Shown here one piece after another: positions 1 through 7,892 of a stretch of DNA of 27,912 nucleotides. The position numbers and the translations under genes were made by a program. Position 1 is the first letter of the stretch. Each line of letters opens with the position of its first letter. A model generated the notes under the pieces. It searched no databases. It worked only from the letters and a program-made list of their open reading frames with translations, and had not been told where the DNA came from. This DNA comes from a virus, in the IMG/VR virus record IMGVR_UViG_3300020171_000107, positions 1 to 27,912 of that record; one strand, given 5' to 3'.

Positions 1-760
1 CGAATCCCGCGAGCAAACCGCCAGCCTGTGCAACCCGTGGGGCTAACTTACCGAAAACTCCTGCCAACCTGGGGGCTTGAGCACCTCCAGCCAGAACGGT
101 TGCCGCCTTGCCGGGACCCAATAACCAGGGGAGGAAACCGAGGATGCCGCCACCACCTGCGGCTAACGGATTGGCAGCCATTTCTGCCTGGTAAGGTCTA
201 TACCAACCTCCCGAAGCAACCGTAGCGCCCCCTCCCGCGGCGGCCTTGCCTACTGTGACCGCGGATTCGCCAACATCACCCCATGTCACTTGCCCCAGGA
301 TGTCGCGAAGGCCCGGACGTGATGGGGCTTCGGCCTGTTTCATCTGCCGTCGAATGTCGGCTTTCTTGGCCTCTTTGATTACCTTCCCTTCGCCCAGCGA
401 AATATGACCGGGATCATATTTCTTGAACCTGCCTCCCCAGGTCCCCCCCATGCTTTCGGCAATCCGACCGGCCTTCACTGGGTCTGAGAACTGATAATCA
501 ATAGCCAATCCCCGTTCATGGAAAGACTGTCCCGGAGGAGCAGCCGCGAATAACTTACCATGACCGGACTTCTCCCATATCCCGGCCTGCGCCTCAGTCG
601 TCCTTCTTTGACTCACGCGTTTGAATGACACACCTGCCTTCGTCAACTTCGCCTCATACTCGCGTGACCAAGTCGCGAATCCAGGGTCAAGCCCCCCCGC
701 TGCCTGCTGCGCCTTTTCCTTTGCCAACGCCTGTCTAAACGCAAGGTCTAGGTCTGCCAT
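1..760 (-). CDS. M15-type peptidase at N-terminus of a large virion protein (3' end outside window)
   Basis: This reading frame is open from an ATG at 760 to the left window edge (253 codons seen, no stop). Residues 79-88 match the zinc-peptidase family M15 signature SxHxxGxAxD exactly (SFHERGLAID: S79, H81, G84, D88). A DPGHIS stretch (D116, H119) follows at the distance expected for the second metal and catalytic motif. M15 enzymes are D,D-carboxypeptidases or L-Ala-D-Glu endopeptidases that cut peptidoglycan peptides. After residue 130 the chain becomes charged, then Gly/Ala-rich and hydrophobic (around residues 205-225), as in proteins that contact membranes. The ATG directly follows the TAA of the upstream gene, and the gene lies next to ejection-type proteins. 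I infer a virion-associated wall-degrading protein used at DNA entry. A free endolysin is less likely because the chain continues well past the domain. Confidence 0.72.
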   Translation of the reverse strand, partial: MADLDLAFRQALAKEKAQQAAGGLDPGFATWSREYEAKLTKAGVSFKRVSQRRTTEAQAGIWEKSGHGKLFAAAPPGQSFHERGLAIDYQFSDPVKAGRIAESMGGTWGGRFKKYDPGHISLGEGKVIKEAKKADIRRQMKQAEAPSRPGLRDILGQVTWGDVGESAVTVGKAAAGGGATVASGGWYRPYQAEMAANPLAAGGGGILGFLPWLLGPGKAATVLAGGAQAPRLAGVFGKLAPRVAQAGGLLAGF

Positions 761-2044
761 TTATTGTCCACCCGTCGTCTTCCAGTAGTTAAAGTAAAGG
801 TATTCAAGTAACTCTTGACTCGGCTTGACGCCACTACCACTCAGGTCCTTTTCTAGGGCCTTCCTCATGGTTGGCCAAGCGCTCGGATATTTCGCCGCGT
901 TTTGCCGGATAACCCTGGATTGCGTCTGCTCCCAACGCATAAAACGAATTCCTTCTTGGAACTTGTGCAGGTTGTTTTTCTGGTGTTTTAAGTCGTCTTG
1001 CGAAACCTTTTTTAGGATATTGCCCTGCTGGTCACGGGTGACGATAGGACGATTGATTAAATCGCTAGTCCTCAGTACCTCCTTCTGAAGGTCCGACAAA
1101 CTAAGGCCCAACAAAGGATGAAGGGGCGGTTTGCCTGCCTTCGCTTCCCCCGGCATCTTCACGCCAGCAGGCGTCCCTCCTTCTTTGTAGGCCGCGCCTT
1201 TTGCTCGAACATCCTGCCAGGTTTCCGCCGTCCTAGCCCCAGCCGCCCCCGCTTGCGCTCGGTTCTCCGTTACCTGAGATTCCCATACCTTCGGCATATA
1301 CCTAGATTGGGTCCGATAGTATTCTCCTTGCGCATACGACCGGATCGCGTTCGCTTCAGCCGTTAGCGCTGCCGACTCCGCCCTGGACGTAGCTGCTTTA
1401 GCCTGGGCGTCTCTAAGGTCGGCTATAGACATGAGTTCGGCAATCTTGCTTTCGCTCTCCTTCTGCTTTCGCTGCTCCCCAACAACATCTTTGGCGTATC
1501 CAATCTTCTCCTCGCGAGTCATCTGAAGACTAGGGGCTTGAGGATATGAAGATGGTACTTGTCCATACTGCGGCATTGCCGCATTCAACGCATCAACCCC
1601 CAATCCACCTAGCATACCCATCGGTCCACCCATCGCAGCGGGGAGGTTTGGGACACGCGGAATAGCCACATTCGTAGGTGGTGGTGCCTGGTATCCGAGG
1701 CCGCGAAGCATAGATTCATATTCTCCGGGTTGCCAGGTTCCGGGGGTGATATTGCCCGCTTGTGCTTTCAGTAGGGCTGTGCGCGCTTCGTCTTCGGGGG
1801 TGGGGGGCCGCCCCATTTCCGTCGCCAGATTGTGTCGGGCCGTTTCCGCCTGCGTCGCCTCTCGTAGCGCCTGCTCCTGCTGGTCTTGTTGCATCTTCCA
1901 AGCATTCATAGCGGCCGTAACTGCCTCTTGACGCGCGGCCGCGCGCAGGCGCAGGTTCTCCTGTTGCCAGGCGGACTTGCCCGCCTGTTGTCCAGAGTAG
2001 GCGGAAAGTGCGGCTGTTAGTGCGGCAGGTAGCGAAAATGGCAT
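761..2044 (-). CDS. Ala/Gln-rich putative internal virion protein
   Basis: This 427-aa protein matches no family I can name. Residues 20-75 and 175-300 are rich in Ala, Gln, Glu and Arg and look like long helices or coiled coil. A Pro/Gly/Met-rich segment lies between them (about 95-170). The C-terminal 100 residues are mixed and basic. The composition and position, between an ejection-protein-like gene and an M15 peptidase gene, fit an internal core or DNA-ejection protein of a short-tailed phage; that is inference from context. The start is ATG 2044, preceded by an AGGGGG Shine-Dalgarno 8 nt upstream. That site overlaps the -35 region of the oppositely directed HNH gene, and an older, better ribosome-binding site seems to lie beyond the HNH insertion (see 2707-2721). 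Confidence 0.7.
   Translation of the reverse strand: MPFSLPAALTAALSAYSGQQAGKSAWQQENLRLRAAARQEAVTAAMNAWKMQQDQQEQALREATQAETARHNLATEMGRPPTPEDEARTALLKAQAGNITPGTWQPGEYESMLRGLGYQAPPPTNVAIPRVPNLPAAMGGPMGMLGGLGVDALNAAMPQYGQVPSSYPQAPSLQMTREEKIGYAKDVVGEQRKQKESESKIAELMSIADLRDAQAKAATSRAESAALTAEANAIRSYAQGEYYRTQSRYMPKVWESQVTENRAQAGAAGARTAETWQDVRAKGAAYKEGGTPAGVKMPGEAKAGKPPLHPLLGLSLSDLQKEVLRTSDLINRPIVTRDQQGNILKKVSQDDLKHQKNNLHKFQEGIRFMRWEQTQSRVIRQNAAKYPSAWPTMRKALEKDLSGSGVKPSQELLEYLYFNYWKTTGGQ
2037..2044. repeat. 8-bp direct repeat, left copy flanking the HNH cassette
   Basis: AATGGCAT occurs here and again at 2702-2709, on either side of the HNH gene and its promoter. On the minus strand each copy reads ATGCCATT. 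The left copy is the actual start (Met-Pro-Phe) of the 427-aa virion gene. This looks like a target duplication, or repeated exon-like homology, made when the cassette entered. Confidence 0.5.
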
Positions 2045-2057
2045 TTTACTTACCCCC

Positions 2058-2086
2058 TTGACTTTCTAACTGCAGTCCTGTAAAAT
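2058..2086 (+). promoter_or_regulatory. Sigma-70-type promoter of the HNH gene
   Basis: A -35 box TTGACT (2058-2063), a 17-nt spacer and a -10 box TAAAAT (2081-2086) lie directly before the HNH start codon. Each box differs from consensus at one position. Only seven bases separate the -10 box from the ATG at 2094, so transcription should start at or next to the start codon and give a leaderless message. This agrees with the lack of a Shine-Dalgarno sequence. Confidence 0.6.
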
Positions 2087-2093
2087 TAAAGAC

Positions 2094-2702
2094 ATGAAGA
2101 AAATATGCGAGTTCTGCCATAACGAGTTTGACGCCGTGCGAAGAGAACGTAGGTTTTGTAACCATACTTGCGCCAATCGGTATGTCTGGTCTTTCCTGCG
2201 GGAGGAAAACCATCCTTGCTGGAAAGGAGGCCGTCTCGTTAGGGGACGATATTGGACGGTCAAGTGCGCGGGTCATCCCCGCGCCAACAGGTTGGGATAT
2301 GTTATTGAACACCTTCTTTTGATGGAACGGAAGATCGGCAGGTCCCTCCTGCCGGAGGAAAGGGTACATCATATCAACAAAGACTCCCTCGACAATCGCC
2401 TGGAGAACCTTGAGTTATGTCCTAATCATCGAGAACATAGTCAACACCACCTAGAGGGACGCGGCCCCCGCAAGCCGAGAACCTTAGAACATGCCGCCAA
2501 CATTTCTGTTGCCCTAAAACTGAAATATCGAACGCCGGAAGACAGAGCGATTATGTCCGAAAGAGCACGGAACGCTTGGCGAAATCCCTCTTTCCGAGAG
2601 ACTGTCACCTCAAAAATCCGGGCAAATTGGCAAGACCCGGAAATCCGTCAAAGATACCTTGAGGGATTTTCCCGACGAAAACATCGTTCACGGGAAGGTT
2701 GA
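2094..2702 (+). CDS. HNH homing-type endonuclease
   Basis: This 202-aa protein has an N-terminal Cys4 zinc knuckle (C5, C8, C22, C26) and a central HNH_3-type motif: HH at 92-93, DNR at 100-102, N105, then C109 and H112. It ends in a basic tail where W-x-(N/D)-P-x-x-R occurs twice (AWRNPSFR and NWQDPEIR), resembling the modular DNA-binding repeats of phage homing endonucleases. HNH enzymes cut DNA with a single metal ion. It is the only gene in the left 26 kb on the plus strand, it sits between two virion genes, it has its own promoter, and no Shine-Dalgarno precedes its ATG. This is the usual picture of a free-standing selfish endonuclease. The family call is firm; active homing is inference. 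Confidence 0.9.
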   Translation: MKKICEFCHNEFDAVRRERRFCNHTCANRYVWSFLREENHPCWKGGRLVRGRYWTVKCAGHPRANRLGYVIEHLLLMERKIGRSLLPEERVHHINKDSLDNRLENLELCPNHREHSQHHLEGRGPRKPRTLEHAANISVALKLKYRTPEDRAIMSERARNAWRNPSFRETVTSKIRANWQDPEIRQRYLEGFSRRKHRSREG

Positions 2703-2709
2703 ATGGCAT
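2702..2709. repeat. 8-bp direct repeat, right copy flanking the HNH cassette
   Basis: This is the second copy of AATGGCAT. On the minus strand it gives ATGCCATT placed behind a strong ribosome-binding site. The short frame that follows encodes MPFNLP before wandering into the antisense of the HNH gene and stopping after 34 codons. The true virion gene on the other side of the cassette begins MPFSLP. Confidence 0.5.
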
Positions 2710-2721
2710 CGTGTTACCTCC
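2707..2721 (-). promoter_or_regulatory. Orphaned ribosome-binding site and start codon
   Basis: On the minus strand GGAGGTAACACG-ATG follows directly on the end of the ejection-protein-like gene. The same GGAGGTAACAC core is used at the starts of the genes beginning at 3355 and 26309. Here it leads only into a 34-codon frame antisense to the HNH gene. It is most simply read as the original translation start of the 427-aa virion gene, cut off by the HNH insertion. Confidence 0.5.
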
Positions 2722-3355
2722 GCCTCAACATATCTTCCAGACTGAATTCAGTACCATACGGAGTAGTCTGTTGCCCTTGATATACCACTGAAGGCGTGTT
2801 GGCAGCACCGGACAAGGTCTGTTTCTTACCCGTTTGATAAGCGGCAGCAGCGTTGGCGATAGCGGTCATAATGCTGCTCAGGGAATCGCCGGATCGTTCT
2901 GCCATCTGCCCGTACTGCCCGGAAATCTGGCCGCTCATGTTCACCCCACTCTGAAGAGCACCCTGCAATCCCGAAAGGCCCTGTTGCCTAGCATTCATTA
3001 GCCAGTCATAGGAACCACGGCCCAGGGCGCCTTGTGTCTGCGCCTGCCGATAGGCGGTCATGCTCGGAAGCATGGAGGAATCAAGCATCCCCCGCCGCTC
3101 CAGCCCCATCACGTCTTGATCCAACATGGTGCTGCCCTGGTTGCCCATCACACGCGCCATCTCCCTCATGGCAAGGTTATAGGCCGGATCAGACGCGGGG
3201 TTTTGAGCCATCCCCGTATAGGCCGAAAGGAGCGTTGGCATATACTGCGATAACAACGACTGCTGATACTTGAGTAACTTGTTCTGCGAATTCTGGGCGC
3301 TGTTATCCCCAAAAAGTCCACCAATGACTGCCGCGGCGGCTGGTATCCAAGACAT
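2714..3355 (-). CDS. Putative DNA-ejection / internal virion protein
   Basis: The 213-aa protein begins MSWIPAAAAVIGGLFGDN, a short Ala/Gly hydrophobic segment followed by a Gln/Asn-rich helical stretch. Met/Gln/Gly-rich helices come next, and the C-terminus is charged and ends in three arginines. Small internal and ejection proteins of short-tailed phages often start this way; the assignment rests on that resemblance and on position. The start chosen is ATG 3355, eight nt after a GGAGG site. A longer reading from a TTG at 3370 would place the start codon inside that site and is rejected. Confidence 0.6.
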   Translation of the reverse strand: MSWIPAAAAVIGGLFGDNSAQNSQNKLLKYQQSLLSQYMPTLLSAYTGMAQNPASDPAYNLAMREMARVMGNQGSTMLDQDVMGLERRGMLDSSMLPSMTAYRQAQTQGALGRGSYDWLMNARQQGLSGLQGALQSGVNMSGQISGQYGQMAERSGDSLSSIMTAIANAAAAYQTGKKQTLSGAANTPSVVYQGQQTTPYGTEFSLEDMLRRR

Positions 3356-3376
3356 TTGTGTTACCTCCAAAGTGAA

Positions 3377-3402
3377 GGGGGCCAGTGTTCACACTGGCCC
3401 CC
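3377..3402 (-). terminator. Strong hairpin, terminator- or attenuator-like
   Basis: This is a perfect inverted repeat with 12-nt arms (GGGGGCCAGTGT and its complement) around a TC centre. It lies between the 97-aa gene and the ejection-protein-like gene and is flanked by AA on the left and TT on the right. The T run on the minus strand is short and interrupted (TTCACTTT), so termination may be partial, or the stem may protect message ends. Confidence 0.55.
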
Positions 3403-3430
3403 TTACGGCTGATGACCTATGCGATGATAC

Positions 3431-3724
3431 TTACAAGGCGTGCCAAACCCGCTCCATTACAGGAGCCGGAAACCCGAAGGCGTTCTGGTTTGCCACCATC
3501 TCCAATATCTGAGCTTCGTCTGCCGTCACGTCCACAGAATCCTCAATGCTCTGGAGTTTCCTCCAGACAGGTCCGGGATTAGACGACGCCTCACGTCCAT
3601 TCGGGCGAAAGGAACTCAGAAGCTCACTCAGGGTTACTCTCAGGGTAAGTTCCGTCCCATCCGCTAGTTTGAACGGCTTTCCGGCCCAACTGGTAACTAA
3701 CTCATTCAATCCTTCGATCTTCAT
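3431..3724 (-). CDS. Small protein of unknown function in the tail region
   Basis: The 97-aa protein is not recognised. It opens with MKIEGLNELVTSWAGKPF and a KLADGTELTLRVTLSELL stretch, likely a beta hairpin followed by a helix, and ends in a helical segment rich in acidic and hydrophobic residues. The ATG at 3724 has an AGGAGG site at good spacing. It is translated just after the 76-aa gene and just before the hairpin at 3377-3402. Its place between the fibre and ejection-protein genes would suit an assembly chaperone or a minor tail part, but nothing in the sequence proves either. Confidence 0.65.
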   Translation of the reverse strand: MKIEGLNELVTSWAGKPFKLADGTELTLRVTLSELLSSFRPNGREASSNPGPVWRKLQSIEDSVDVTADEAQILEMVANQNAFGFPAPVMERVWHAL

Positions 3725-3733
3725 GGTTTCCTC

Positions 3734-3964
3734 CTATCGTATTGCTTGCAGAGCGGCATTCGCCGCAGCGACCTGATCTATGATCGCCCTCACTCGCATC
3801 AACAGATTGACCTTTTGGGCGGCGGTAATGTTGAGGTCGGTACTGTCGGCCCACCCCTGAAGTTTTCGACAGAAGTCCAGTCCGTTGCCGGCTACCTCCC
3901 AAACCGCCGCGAACTTCTCCAGGTATTGGGTTACTTTCGCTTGCTCGGCATCTGTCAGTGGCAT
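3734..3964 (-). CDS. Small helical protein of unknown function
   Basis: The 76-aa protein appears fully helical, with alternating charged and hydrophobic residues (AEQAKVTQYLEKFAAVWEVA, then RVRAIIDQVAAANAALQAI). It has no membrane segment and a single Cys. An AAAGGA site precedes the ATG, and the gene starts within a few bases of the fibre gene's stop. Small helical proteins behind fibre genes are sometimes folding helpers; that role is only a guess here. Confidence 0.6.
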   Translation of the reverse strand: MPLTDAEQAKVTQYLEKFAAVWEVAGNGLDFCRKLQGWADSTDLNITAAQKVNLLMRVRAIIDQVAAANAALQAIR

Positions 3965-3966
3965 AA

Positions 3967-5481
3967 CTAATTCATCCTTTCACAGGAAAGATAAACCGCG
4001 TATTGAGGACTGCCCAGGCCAGCGGCGAAGGTAGACGAAAAAGATACACTTCCCGAACCCAACCGCAGATAGATCACTCCCTGGGTAAACGCGTAACCAG
4101 TATGCAAAGCCATCGAAGAACTGGTCTGGGTTTTTGCTGATGTTCCGTCATTCCAGGCGAAGGTCAGTTGCACGAGTTCATTGCCAGCGCCGAGGGTTGT
4201 GCAGAACATATAGTAACTAATCCTATATTCCCCCGCCGTCCCGGCGTTCGTAAAGTTTGTGGACCCTATGCTTCCGGTCTGCCCAGTTAGCGCGACGTTG
4301 TCCACAATCGCCGGAACGCCGTAGCCCTCGGTGGCGACGGAATTGTAGTTGGTAATGAGGCCGGTCAGCGTCATCGCGCCCGTGCCCGCAAGTACGCCGG
4401 CGGACGCACCGCTCCAAACGGCGGTACTGTTCAGGGTCAACGCATCAGTGTAGGTATTCGACCAGTACCTTGAAGATGACCCGCAAGTAAACGCGCTGTC
4501 CGTATAGGGATAGAATCCAGTAGTGGTAAAGGCCATCCTAAAACCACTACCGATGTACCAGTAACAAATACCTGAACGTAGTTCTAGGTAGTCGTTAGCG
4601 CCAAACTTGAGTTGCAGGTTGGTGCCGGTTGTGGTCATTCCCTGCGCGGCCAGCACCCAGAAGTTATCGGCGTAGACGTTGGCCCAATATAGCGGCCCCG
4701 AAGTCCCCAGGTTATAGGTCGAATCCGCCGCTGGGGTGATGGTGCCGACGGTGTTCAGTCCGCCAACACCCAGGCTCAACCCTGCAAACGTGGGAGTGGA
4801 GGCGGTAGCAATATCTTGGGGGGTGGATAGCGTTACCGTAGTTCCAGCCCCGCCATCAGTCACGGTGATCTGATTTGCCGTTCCAGTCAACACCCGTTCG
4901 GAAGTGAGGGTAGCATTAAGCGCCAAAGTCACATACTGCGCATCTACCGGAGCACTAGCACCCGGTGCAGCAAGCGTTAATACCTGGCCAACAAGCGTAA
5001 GGGAAGGATCGCTCCCGACACCCAGCGTCACCGCGTCGTGGTGATCGTTTGCACCGATACTCGCTAATGCAGAATGCGCCGCACTGCCCGACACTACTCC
5101 GGCAGTCGCCTGCAACACTCCTGTCAACCCGGTCAAGGTCAACCCGCCGAAGGTTGGAGTCGCGGTTGTATGGATATTCTGGGGCAAGCTCAGAGTGGCG
5201 GTGTTCGCCGCCACGGTTACTTGATTGGCGGTTCCCGTGAGCACCTGAGCGTTAGAGAGTCGGCTATCGGCCTCCACAACTACGAACTTGGCGTCCAGCT
5301 CGTAGTCGGTTATTACCGTCCGCTCGTGGGTGACGGTAGTTACCTTGCCGCCTTCTACTGTTTGTACGCGAGCGTCCAGGCGGCGAACAGTCTTCCACAG
5401 GTCGTCGAAATCTTTATCTACCCCCAGGTCGTAAGGGACCCCCGGCAGTTGTGTTCTTGACCTTCGGTGTGGACCTGGCAT
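3967..5481 (-). CDS. Tail fibre protein
   Basis: This 504-aa protein has typical fibre features. A short coiled coil lies around residues 22-48. Two copies of a repeat follow, LTGTANQVTVAANTATLSLP (about 81-100) and LTGTANQITVTDGGAGTTV (about 198-216). Each is followed by PQ(N/D)I-x4-TPTF(G/A)GL, a repeat seen in many phage fibres. Two LG-x-W-x-N-x-Y-x-D type turns come next (YNLGTSGPLYWANVYADNF near 257-275, and again near 345). The C-terminal 120 residues are Thr/Ser/Gly-rich and look like a globular receptor-binding head. The start is ATG 5481 behind AAGGTG; one more upstream codon (TTG) is possible but unnecessary. It lies next to the nozzle-like gene, as in T7-like gene orders. The receptor is unknown. 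Confidence 0.8.
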   Translation of the reverse strand: MPGPHRRSRTQLPGVPYDLGVDKDFDDLWKTVRRLDARVQTVEGGKVTTVTHERTVITDYELDAKFVVVEADSRLSNAQVLTGTANQVTVAANTATLSLPQNIHTTATPTFGGLTLTGLTGVLQATAGVVSGSAAHSALASIGANDHHDAVTLGVGSDPSLTLVGQVLTLAAPGASAPVDAQYVTLALNATLTSERVLTGTANQITVTDGGAGTTVTLSTPQDIATASTPTFAGLSLGVGGLNTVGTITPAADSTYNLGTSGPLYWANVYADNFWVLAAQGMTTTGTNLQLKFGANDYLELRSGICYWYIGSGFRMAFTTTGFYPYTDSAFTCGSSSRYWSNTYTDALTLNSTAVWSGASAGVLAGTGAMTLTGLITNYNSVATEGYGVPAIVDNVALTGQTGSIGSTNFTNAGTAGEYRISYYMFCTTLGAGNELVQLTFAWNDGTSAKTQTSSSMALHTGYAFTQGVIYLRLGSGSVSFSSTFAAGLGSPQYAVYLSCERMN

Positions 5482-5485
5482 CAAT

Positions 5486-7891
5486 TCACCTTATCCGACT
5501 GTAGTAGATTCCGAATCTGTGGATCGCCACCGGAACCGAAGCCGTGATGCTAAGACGAGGCTGTATCCGATACCCTTCGACACTCCAGGGAAGACCTTCT
5601 CGTCCCCTGCGAATACCGTTACTCGAAGCCCCCAGCATAGTAGGAAGACACTTGACCCCTACCGTCTTGTCTCCTGTTCTCCCGGCAGTCCCTAACTTGT
5701 CCAAGAAGAAGGCCACTTGGAGGCGAGGCGCTGCCCCTCCGATCACCGTTCCCTCTATCTCTGTCTCAAACCCCCGGAGTCTGTGGTATCCTCCCGGCTT
5801 GTTGAAATCCAGGGACTTGAACAGATAGGCCGAGGAAATAGCGGTTCCCCCATCCTTGCAGGTTCCCGTCTGTTTCCATATCCGCGCCAGGGAACTGTCG
5901 GCGAAGAAGAGGTTGGCATTATCGCCTGGCCCTGCTGCTACGGCCAGCATAGACCTCGGTTGGCCTCGGTGACGGCTCCAACCCGACCGCATGATCTCCC
6001 CGTCCTGCGAGGTCCAAGTCCCCGTCCTAAAGTCGTATTCACACCACTCGTCTGCCGATCCGTTCTTGTAGGAGAACACAAAGCGCCGGTCCTGGTAGGC
6101 CGCCGATACGCTGGTGGCGTTTGCCGAAGTGATGGTCTTTATCAGGTCGCTAATCGGTTGCCCAATATCCCTGATCCCCTGGCCCGCCGACCATGCCCAC
6201 ACCGTACTGTTGGCCCAGTCCACCCATACCACTTCATTCTCGCAGGAAGCGGCTGCCAGGGGTCCATAAGCACCCGCCTGGTCTGACAACTTCTGCACCT
6301 GGAAGTTCAGCATGGAGTCACCAGACAACAGGTAGCAACTGTGCGTCTTGCCGATCCACAGCACGTCGCCGGTAGAGGACAGGCAGGTGACTCGCTGGCC
6401 GTTATCCCGGTCAATATCTATGTAGCCGCCTACCGTCTCCTTGAAGTTTTCAGGAACCCCACCCTGGAGCACATCCTTGTCTATATCCACCTGAATTAGG
6501 GTGGGGCAGGTTTCAGCATCATTCAGGTTGCTAACCCAAATACGAGAGGGGTTTGAGGAGTCAACGGCATAGATCATCCGGTGCTTGTGCTGCCGGATAA
6601 GACTTGCGCCCGCAGGAGGCACCCCCACCCCGGAGGCACTGTATGAGGAGTATTCCGCCCCCAAGTCCACATCCGATACCCTATCGACACAAGTCGGGTT
6701 GGTGGAGGTAGCGGGATTAGAGATCATGGTAGCAAAGTAGTAATCCCCCATTATCCCACCTACCGTCCGGTAGAGTTTGACCTTATTCACCAGGACGGTG
6801 TTGCTGCATCGTTGCAGGGCGAGCAGGGAATAGGGCGATAATGGACTTATGACTCCTACCTCGCTGGCGGGAGAAGCTAAACTCTCTTTTGCCAGAGAAC
6901 TTGAATAGAAGGTTGTCACCCAACGGGCGTCTTCGCTTCCCACGGCATCGGTGAGGATATGGTCGAAGTCTACCGCTACTGTGCCGTCGAGAGAACCCAT
7001 CCGCAAAGCCAACGATCCCACCGAAGCTCGGTAAGTCGGGGGGTTGAGTAGGGACAGATCGAACTCTACCTTGTGCCATCGGTCTTTCGACCTTATTGAC
7101 CCTTTCGACATATCCTCCAGGGTGTCGCTCCAACTGCTTCCGCCAGACTGCTTCACGGCCAATTTGCCTTCCGTGAAGCTGCGGGTGGACCGCACCATCA
7201 CTGATACCCGGTTAAACGCATTCCAGTTCTGGGCGGTCTGTATCTGCTTCTTGACCCCCAACCAACGGTCTTCAGAGCTGGCGCTTTCCGAGCGACATCG
7301 GATAAAGGTTGCGCCGCTGTAAGCAGCGGGAATAGTCAACGCCGAGATATGACCTGAAGGAGTATGGATATTAAAATATGACCACTTAGCCGTTGTCCCC
7401 ATCGCATCCCAGGCTACCTCACCGAGGTTCTGGATAACGGGGGCGGTCAGCGGTGCCGGAATAAGCTCCGTAGACAGGAAGACGGAGGTGTTACCCAGGA
7501 TGCGAAACACACCATCTACTCCATTCACTCCGTAGGCCCGCCCCCGGAACAGATCGAAGATTGTCCGGCAACCCCTGGTCAGGCTGATGGCATACCGTGA
7601 AACGGTGCCGGTATCAGTCACCTTGAAAACGGTAGTACCCCCAGCGGCCAACCACCACTTATTCGATCCGGTGGCGCGGTAGTACCGCCCTATTCCCCGG
7701 AAGGGGCCGCTACATAGAGTAGAAGTGTTGACCCGTCCGGCTCCCGGCCTCACCTTCATGGACTGCTCGTCATACCGGAAGTTGATTATCTCGGCGGCCA
7801 TGTCGTCCGGGAGGGCCAGGGGTGACAACTTGGCCGAGCGGCCACTGTTGAATTTGTGAAATTGTACGGCGTCTAGGCCATCTATTCTCAC
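5486..7891 (-). CDS. Large tail protein, tail-nozzle (tubular protein B)-like
   Basis: In this 801-aa protein the first 60 residues contain LALPDDMAAEIINFRYDEQS followed by MKVRPGAG, the pattern that opens many podovirus nozzle proteins. Blade-like segments with repeated aromatic-Gly strands follow (GIGRYYRATGSNKWWLAAGG). Around residues 170-320 there is a probable inserted beta-sandwich (from WSYFNIHTPSGHI to VAVDFDHILTDA) resembling carbohydrate-binding or laminin-like folds. The C-terminal half again has propeller-like strands (DVLWIGKTHSCYLLSG, RRFVFSYKNGSADEW). The gene directly follows three adaptor-like genes, the same order as T7 gp11-gp12. The start is GTG 7891 with a GGCGG site. Function is inferred from layout and strand pattern, not from a decisive motif. 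Confidence 0.65.
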   Translation of the reverse strand: MRIDGLDAVQFHKFNSGRSAKLSPLALPDDMAAEIINFRYDEQSMKVRPGAGRVNTSTLCSGPFRGIGRYYRATGSNKWWLAAGGTTVFKVTDTGTVSRYAISLTRGCRTIFDLFRGRAYGVNGVDGVFRILGNTSVFLSTELIPAPLTAPVIQNLGEVAWDAMGTTAKWSYFNIHTPSGHISALTIPAAYSGATFIRCRSESASSEDRWLGVKKQIQTAQNWNAFNRVSVMVRSTRSFTEGKLAVKQSGGSSWSDTLEDMSKGSIRSKDRWHKVEFDLSLLNPPTYRASVGSLALRMGSLDGTVAVDFDHILTDAVGSEDARWVTTFYSSSLAKESLASPASEVGVISPLSPYSLLALQRCSNTVLVNKVKLYRTVGGIMGDYYFATMISNPATSTNPTCVDRVSDVDLGAEYSSYSASGVGVPPAGASLIRQHKHRMIYAVDSSNPSRIWVSNLNDAETCPTLIQVDIDKDVLQGGVPENFKETVGGYIDIDRDNGQRVTCLSSTGDVLWIGKTHSCYLLSGDSMLNFQVQKLSDQAGAYGPLAAASCENEVVWVDWANSTVWAWSAGQGIRDIGQPISDLIKTITSANATSVSAAYQDRRFVFSYKNGSADEWCEYDFRTGTWTSQDGEIMRSGWSRHRGQPRSMLAVAAGPGDNANLFFADSSLARIWKQTGTCKDGGTAISSAYLFKSLDFNKPGGYHRLRGFETEIEGTVIGGAAPRLQVAFFLDKLGTAGRTGDKTVGVKCLPTMLGASSNGIRRGREGLPWSVEGYRIQPRLSITASVPVAIHRFGIYYSRIR

Positions 7892-7892
7892 G

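Noticed and set aside
2046-2372. 108-codon leftward frame opposite the HNH gene
   Set aside because: It lies antisense to the clear HNH coding sequence and has no matching domain or good start; it is a shadow frame.
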